35,658 bases of DNA, taken from Mariniblastus sp. (GTDB taxonomy: Bacteria > Planctomycetota > Planctomycetia > Pirellulales > Pirellulaceae). The translations under genes were made by a program, and so were the position numbers. This document shows, piece by piece, positions 32,830 through 35,658 of this stretch. The notes beneath the pieces are model-generated. The model made no database searches, had not been told where the DNA came from, and was given only the letters and a program-made list of their open reading frames with translations. The stretch's first letter is position 1. Every line of letters begins with the position of its first letter. The stretch lies in NCBI GenBank assembly GCA_028823415.1, contig JAPKBL010000049.1:1-35658 (forward strand). The letters are read 5' to 3'.

Positions 32830-33855
32830 GTGAACGACAACATCAAACGCAAACTGATTACGCTGATCAAGTTCTCGCTTTCGATCGGTATTCTGTGGTA
32901 TCTCTTTACAACCGCTCAAAAAGACGATCAATTTGAGAAATTCTTCTCCCAGCCTAAAAATTGGGGTTGGGTTGGCCTCGGTTTCATTAGCTGCATTCTG
33001 GCAAATCTTATTTCATTTTTAAGATGGCGAGTGATGGTCCGCGCCTTAGGCTTACCATTCACCTATTTCGATGCAATTCGCATTGGATTCATTAGCTCTT
33101 TCTTTGGATTATTCGCCTTCGGAATAATTGGCACTGATACCCTACGCGCATTCTATGTCACTCGACAGGTGAAAGATCGCATGCCCGAAGCGATCTGCTC
33201 GGTAGTGGCGGACCGGATGGTTGGCCTCATTACCATTTTCTCCTTCGCATCGATGGCATTCCTGCTTCTCGACTTCGACGATATTGCCACCTCGCACCCC
33301 GGAAAACTTCAGACGCTTAATTACGCTTGCCGAGTGGCTTTAGGAGTCACCGCAATTTGCATGGGGGGAGTCGTCAGCGTTTTCCTTGCTCCCCAATTGG
33401 CGAAAACCAAGACGTTCGATCGCCTTCTCCGTTTACCCCGAATCGGTAATCTAATTTCCAGATTATCCGATGTGGTTCTGATTTACCGAAGTCAGCCAAA
33501 AGCAGTTCTAACGGCCGCTGCTATGAGCTTGGGCGTCAATCTTTGTTTTGTGATTTCGATTTATTCTCTGGCCATCGGATTAACCGACTCAGCTCCATCA
33601 GTCCGCGACCATTTATTGATCGAGCCGATTTCTATGGTCGCCAATGCCGCACCGCTTCCAGGGGGCCTCGGAGGAATGGAGTTAGCGCTGAAATTTCTTT
33701 ACGAGGCGTTTTCCTTTGAAACTGGCGTTATCGTCGGATTCGCCTTCCGATTCTGCTTGCTCTGCGTCGCGGCTCTCGGTGCGATATTCTGGTTTCTAAA
33801 TCGCAAGGGAGTGACCGAATCGGACGTCCCGGAGGTTAACGATTCGGATGTCTAA
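32830..33855 (+). CDS. Polytopic membrane protein, LPG-synthase-TM/UPF0104 (flippase-like) family
   Basis: The 341-residue protein has about eight membrane segments and matches the transmembrane domain of lysyl-phosphatidylglycerol synthases (PF03706). SFLRWRVMVRALGLPFTYFDAIRI (about 64-87, in part), FGLFAFGIIGTDTLRAFYV and PLPGGLGGMELAL (about 276-288) are the conserved blocks. It lacks the soluble aminoacyl-transferase domain of MprF, so lipid translocation or a membrane partner role is more likely than lysine transfer. The start is GTG. The PAP2 gene follows 47 bases later on the same strand, which fits a shared role in lipid or polyprenyl-phosphate handling. Confidence 0.85.
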   Translation: MNDNIKRKLITLIKFSLSIGILWYLFTTAQKDDQFEKFFSQPKNWGWVGLGFISCILANLISFLRWRVMVRALGLPFTYFDAIRIGFISSFFGLFAFGIIGTDTLRAFYVTRQVKDRMPEAICSVVADRMVGLITIFSFASMAFLLLDFDDIATSHPGKLQTLNYACRVALGVTAICMGGVVSVFLAPQLAKTKTFDRLLRLPRIGNLISRLSDVVLIYRSQPKAVLTAAAMSLGVNLCFVISIYSLAIGLTDSAPSVRDHLLIEPISMVANAAPLPGGLGGMELALKFLYEAFSFETGVIVGFAFRFCLLCVAALGAIFWFLNRKGVTESDVPEVNDSDV

Positions 33856-33902
33856 ACACCAAAACTGATCTTGGTTGATTTGGGTTTTTGGGTAATCATT
33901 CA

Positions 33903-34643
33903 ATGATGACGAGTGCACATCCACTGAATTCCACCCCTCTATCTGGACAGGCTCATGCACCTGCCAGACGAATATGGCTTCACGCATTATTGCTGACCGG
34001 CCTCGGGTTCATTCTGCTGCCCTTCGATTTCGCATTTTATGGCCATCAATTTGAAGATTCAGTTCCCGGGGATTTAACTCGGGTCATTACCCTCTCGGAA
34101 TTATTCGCTCACGGCTTTGGCGTCGTTCTTGCGGCGATTGCCATTTGGGTCCTTGCAGCCTCCCACCGCCGGTCCATCCCGCGCGTTGTCATTTGCGCTT
34201 TGTGGCCCGCGATCGTGGTTCATTTATTGAAATTACTTTTCGCTCGACGGCGACCGCTAACCTATCTTCAAGCAGACAGGACTCCTAAATTCCCGGAAGA
34301 CGTTGATGCAACTTGGCTTGGTTTTTTTTCAGATGATCGTGCCAATTTCCCCACCTACGCAATTCAGTCATTCCCCTCGGCGCACACCGCCACGGCGTGG
34401 GGACTCGCCATCGGATTAGCGTGGCTCTTCCCACGCGGTCGCTGGCTATTCTTTTCTCTCGCTTTCCTGGCATCGATTCAGAGAATCACCTCGATGTCTC
34501 ATTGGCCAAGTGATGTCTGCTGGGGAGCAGCAATCGCTTTTTTAATGGCGGGGGCCATTACGCAAAACTGGGGTATCGGCTATCTGCTGGGTAAATTCGA
34601 AGCCGCTGGGGATGCTGATTCGGATTCAATAACAACTGTCTAG
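33903..34643 (+). CDS. PAP2 superfamily membrane phosphatase
   Basis: The 246-residue protein has five to six membrane segments and all three PAP2 motifs. Motif 1 is KLLFARRRP (110-118), motif 2 is PSAH (158-161) with the catalytic histidine, and motif 3 is R194-x5-H200-x3-D204 (RITSMSHWPSD). The spacing matches acid phosphatases acting on phosphatidic acid, undecaprenyl pyrophosphate or lipid A. The substrate cannot be decided. The ATG at 33903 is given; TTG at 33888 would add five residues and ATG at 33906 would remove one, and none has a good ribosome-binding site. It lies 47 bases after the UPF0104-type gene and is probably co-transcribed. Confidence 0.9.
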   Translation: MMTSAHPLNSTPLSGQAHAPARRIWLHALLLTGLGFILLPFDFAFYGHQFEDSVPGDLTRVITLSELFAHGFGVVLAAIAIWVLAASHRRSIPRVVICALWPAIVVHLLKLLFARRRPLTYLQADRTPKFPEDVDATWLGFFSDDRANFPTYAIQSFPSAHTATAWGLAIGLAWLFPRGRWLFFSLAFLASIQRITSMSHWPSDVCWGAAIAFLMAGAITQNWGIGYLLGKFEAAGDADSDSITTV

Positions 34644-34749
34644 TACGGATCCGGCGGAAAAGAGCTGTTTTGTTACGCTGAAGATTTGATGCGATTGTCT
34701 TGCTGGAATAGAATCGGTACTGCTATTTACCAATCAATGAGAGCCCCCC

Positions 34750-35616
34750 ATGAAATCTGCCCATTGCAACGCCAGGCATCTGTTTTCACGGCGCATGACG
34801 ATCGGCTGCTTAATTTGCTTGGCAGTATCGATGCTTATCCGCGACCCCTCATCAGTAGTGTGCGCCGATAATTCAAAAACAACTAAGGTCAAAGTTCGCG
34901 GGGTAAGTGACTTTCGCAAAGACTTGAAAGTCTTCATGAAACTCTCCAAATCGCCGGATCCACAAACCGAACGCATTGCGATCTACAATCTTTGCCAGTT
35001 ACACCTTGAAATCGTCATTGCTCCACGGTTCGACGAGAGCTTGCAGCTTCAAGGCATGCGGGTAGTAATTGCAAAACGTCTCGCAACGTACTCAAACGAT
35101 TTTGAAAATAGTCTGAAACGTAAAGCCCGCAAGGAAAAAAGGACAGCTGGAGATCTCACACTATCAGGGAATTCGAAACCCGAAGTGCCTGAGGTTACCG
35201 AAAGCGCGGCGACCAAGGACGACGAAACATCGAATAGCTTAACCTCGCTATTAGAATCCACGGACGAAGCTGATCTCGAAAAATCAATGTGGAATTCAGC
35301 AGTCACGACCTATGACTCGCTAAACTGTGTCAGCGGAGGGCCGGATCGAATCTTTTATTTAATTGGAGGCCACTTAGCACCACCTTGGGATCATGGGCAA
35401 GATCTAGTCGATTTGATCACGACGGTGATCCACCCAAATTCATGGCGAAACAACGGCGGTAATGCATCCATTCACTACTATCAACCCTCAAGAGTGCTGG
35501 TGATCCACGCCTCGCTTCAAGGGCACAACGAAACATCCAACTTGCTGGAGAAACTCCGCGGCTCAGCGCCGACCCAGTTAAACGTTAGCGGTGGACAGGG
35601 AAGTATTCGAAACTGA
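34750..35616 (+). CDS. Secreted protein with C-terminal planctomycete-type domain, function unknown
   Basis: The 288-residue protein has an N-terminal signal peptide: basic start, then IGCLICLAVSML (about 18-29), and a VCA-D cleavage site near residue 38. Residues of about 45-110 are helical and charged. A linker of about 50 residues is rich in Ser, Thr, Glu and Lys. The C-terminal 75 residues (DLVDLITTVIHPNSW, NGGNASIHYY, SRVLVIHASLQGHNETSNLLEKLR, in part) form a domain that I recall from many planctomycete secreted proteins. It resembles the small ring-forming domains of type II secretion secretins, which is inference. A GAGAG six bases before the ATG supports the start. The stop codon lies inside a 13-bp tandem repeat. 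Confidence 0.65.
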   Translation: MKSAHCNARHLFSRRMTIGCLICLAVSMLIRDPSSVVCADNSKTTKVKVRGVSDFRKDLKVFMKLSKSPDPQTERIAIYNLCQLHLEIVIAPRFDESLQLQGMRVVIAKRLATYSNDFENSLKRKARKEKRTAGDLTLSGNSKPEVPEVTESAATKDDETSNSLTSLLESTDEADLEKSMWNSAVTTYDSLNCVSGGPDRIFYLIGGHLAPPWDHGQDLVDLITTVIHPNSWRNNGGNASIHYYQPSRVLVIHASLQGHNETSNLLEKLRGSAPTQLNVSGGQGSIRN

Positions 35617-35643
35617 TATTCGAAACTGATATTCGAAACTGAA
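35605..35643 (+). repeat. 13-bp tandem repeat x3 that repeats the stop codon in all three frames
   Basis: ATTCGAAACTGAT occurs at 35605-35617 and 35618-35630, and a third copy with one base changed occupies 35631-35643. Each copy carries TGA (35614, 35627, 35640). Since 13 leaves a remainder of one when divided by three, the three stops fall in three different frames. Confidence 0.92.
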
Positions 35644-35658
35644 ACGCCCTCTGGAGAC

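Overview
The window looks like a chromosomal segment of a planctomycete, probably a marine member of the Pirellulales. The strongest lineage clue is a giant repeat protein (3224-7324) whose N-terminus carries a MEQRRVLSADP motif, the planctomycete version of the LEPR-XLL export motif, followed by SdrD/Cna-B-like repeats and FG-GAP-like repeats. Other fitting traits are small secreted proteins of unknown function, loosely packed genes with frequent GTG and TTG starts, and base composition near 50% GC (estimated by eye). I see no prophage, insertion sequence, CRISPR array or rRNA. The assignment is inference from gene content, since no database search was possible.

Left part (1-11650): a YHS-like protein cut by the window edge, a stand-alone E2-fold acyltransferase, a GNAT acetyltransferase, an FxsA-like membrane protein, the giant repeat protein, a Tat-exported seven-bladed WD40 protein, acetyl-CoA synthetase (acs) and a VOC/glyoxalase-fold protein. 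Centre-left (11700-18435, all on the minus strand): a surface-polysaccharide cluster. Read in the direction of transcription it holds a Wzz/GumC-type chain-length protein, an ExeA/GspA-type AAA ATPase with a long acidic tail, a CpsD/BY-kinase-fold protein whose nucleotide-binding motifs are degraded, galE, and a dolichol-phosphate-mannose-synthase-type glycosyltransferase. The first four are spaced by 35-47 bases and look like one transcription unit.

Centre (18993-23500): a MaoC-like hydratase, tRNA-Pro(TGG), and a chromosome-partition locus. parA and parB overlap, and two near-perfect parS sites exactly 63 bp apart lie about 400 bp upstream of parA. A DUF1015 gene follows. Next come a small secreted protein and the SAH/methyl-cycle gene ahcY. 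ahcY has a clear intrinsic terminator downstream and a hairpin-rich leader upstream. trpF precedes ahcY on the same strand.

Right part (27390-35658, almost all plus strand): an RmlD-like reductase lacking the catalytic YxxxK lysine, a site-2-protease-family metalloprotease, a GlsB/YeaQ membrane protein (minus strand), a glycine-rich secreted protein, a FIST sensor-domain protein, a polytopic LPG-synthase-TM/UPF0104 protein followed by a PAP2 phosphatase, and a secreted protein with a C-terminal domain that I recall as common in planctomycetes. Short tandem duplications of 13-18 bp recur at gene boundaries. One of them places stop codons in all three frames.

Most of the window is ordinary housekeeping and envelope content. 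The parts most worth following up are the polysaccharide cluster with its pseudo-kinase, the ahcY leader, the parS arrangement with a parS-like operator in front of parA, and the nested palindrome at 8573-8648.
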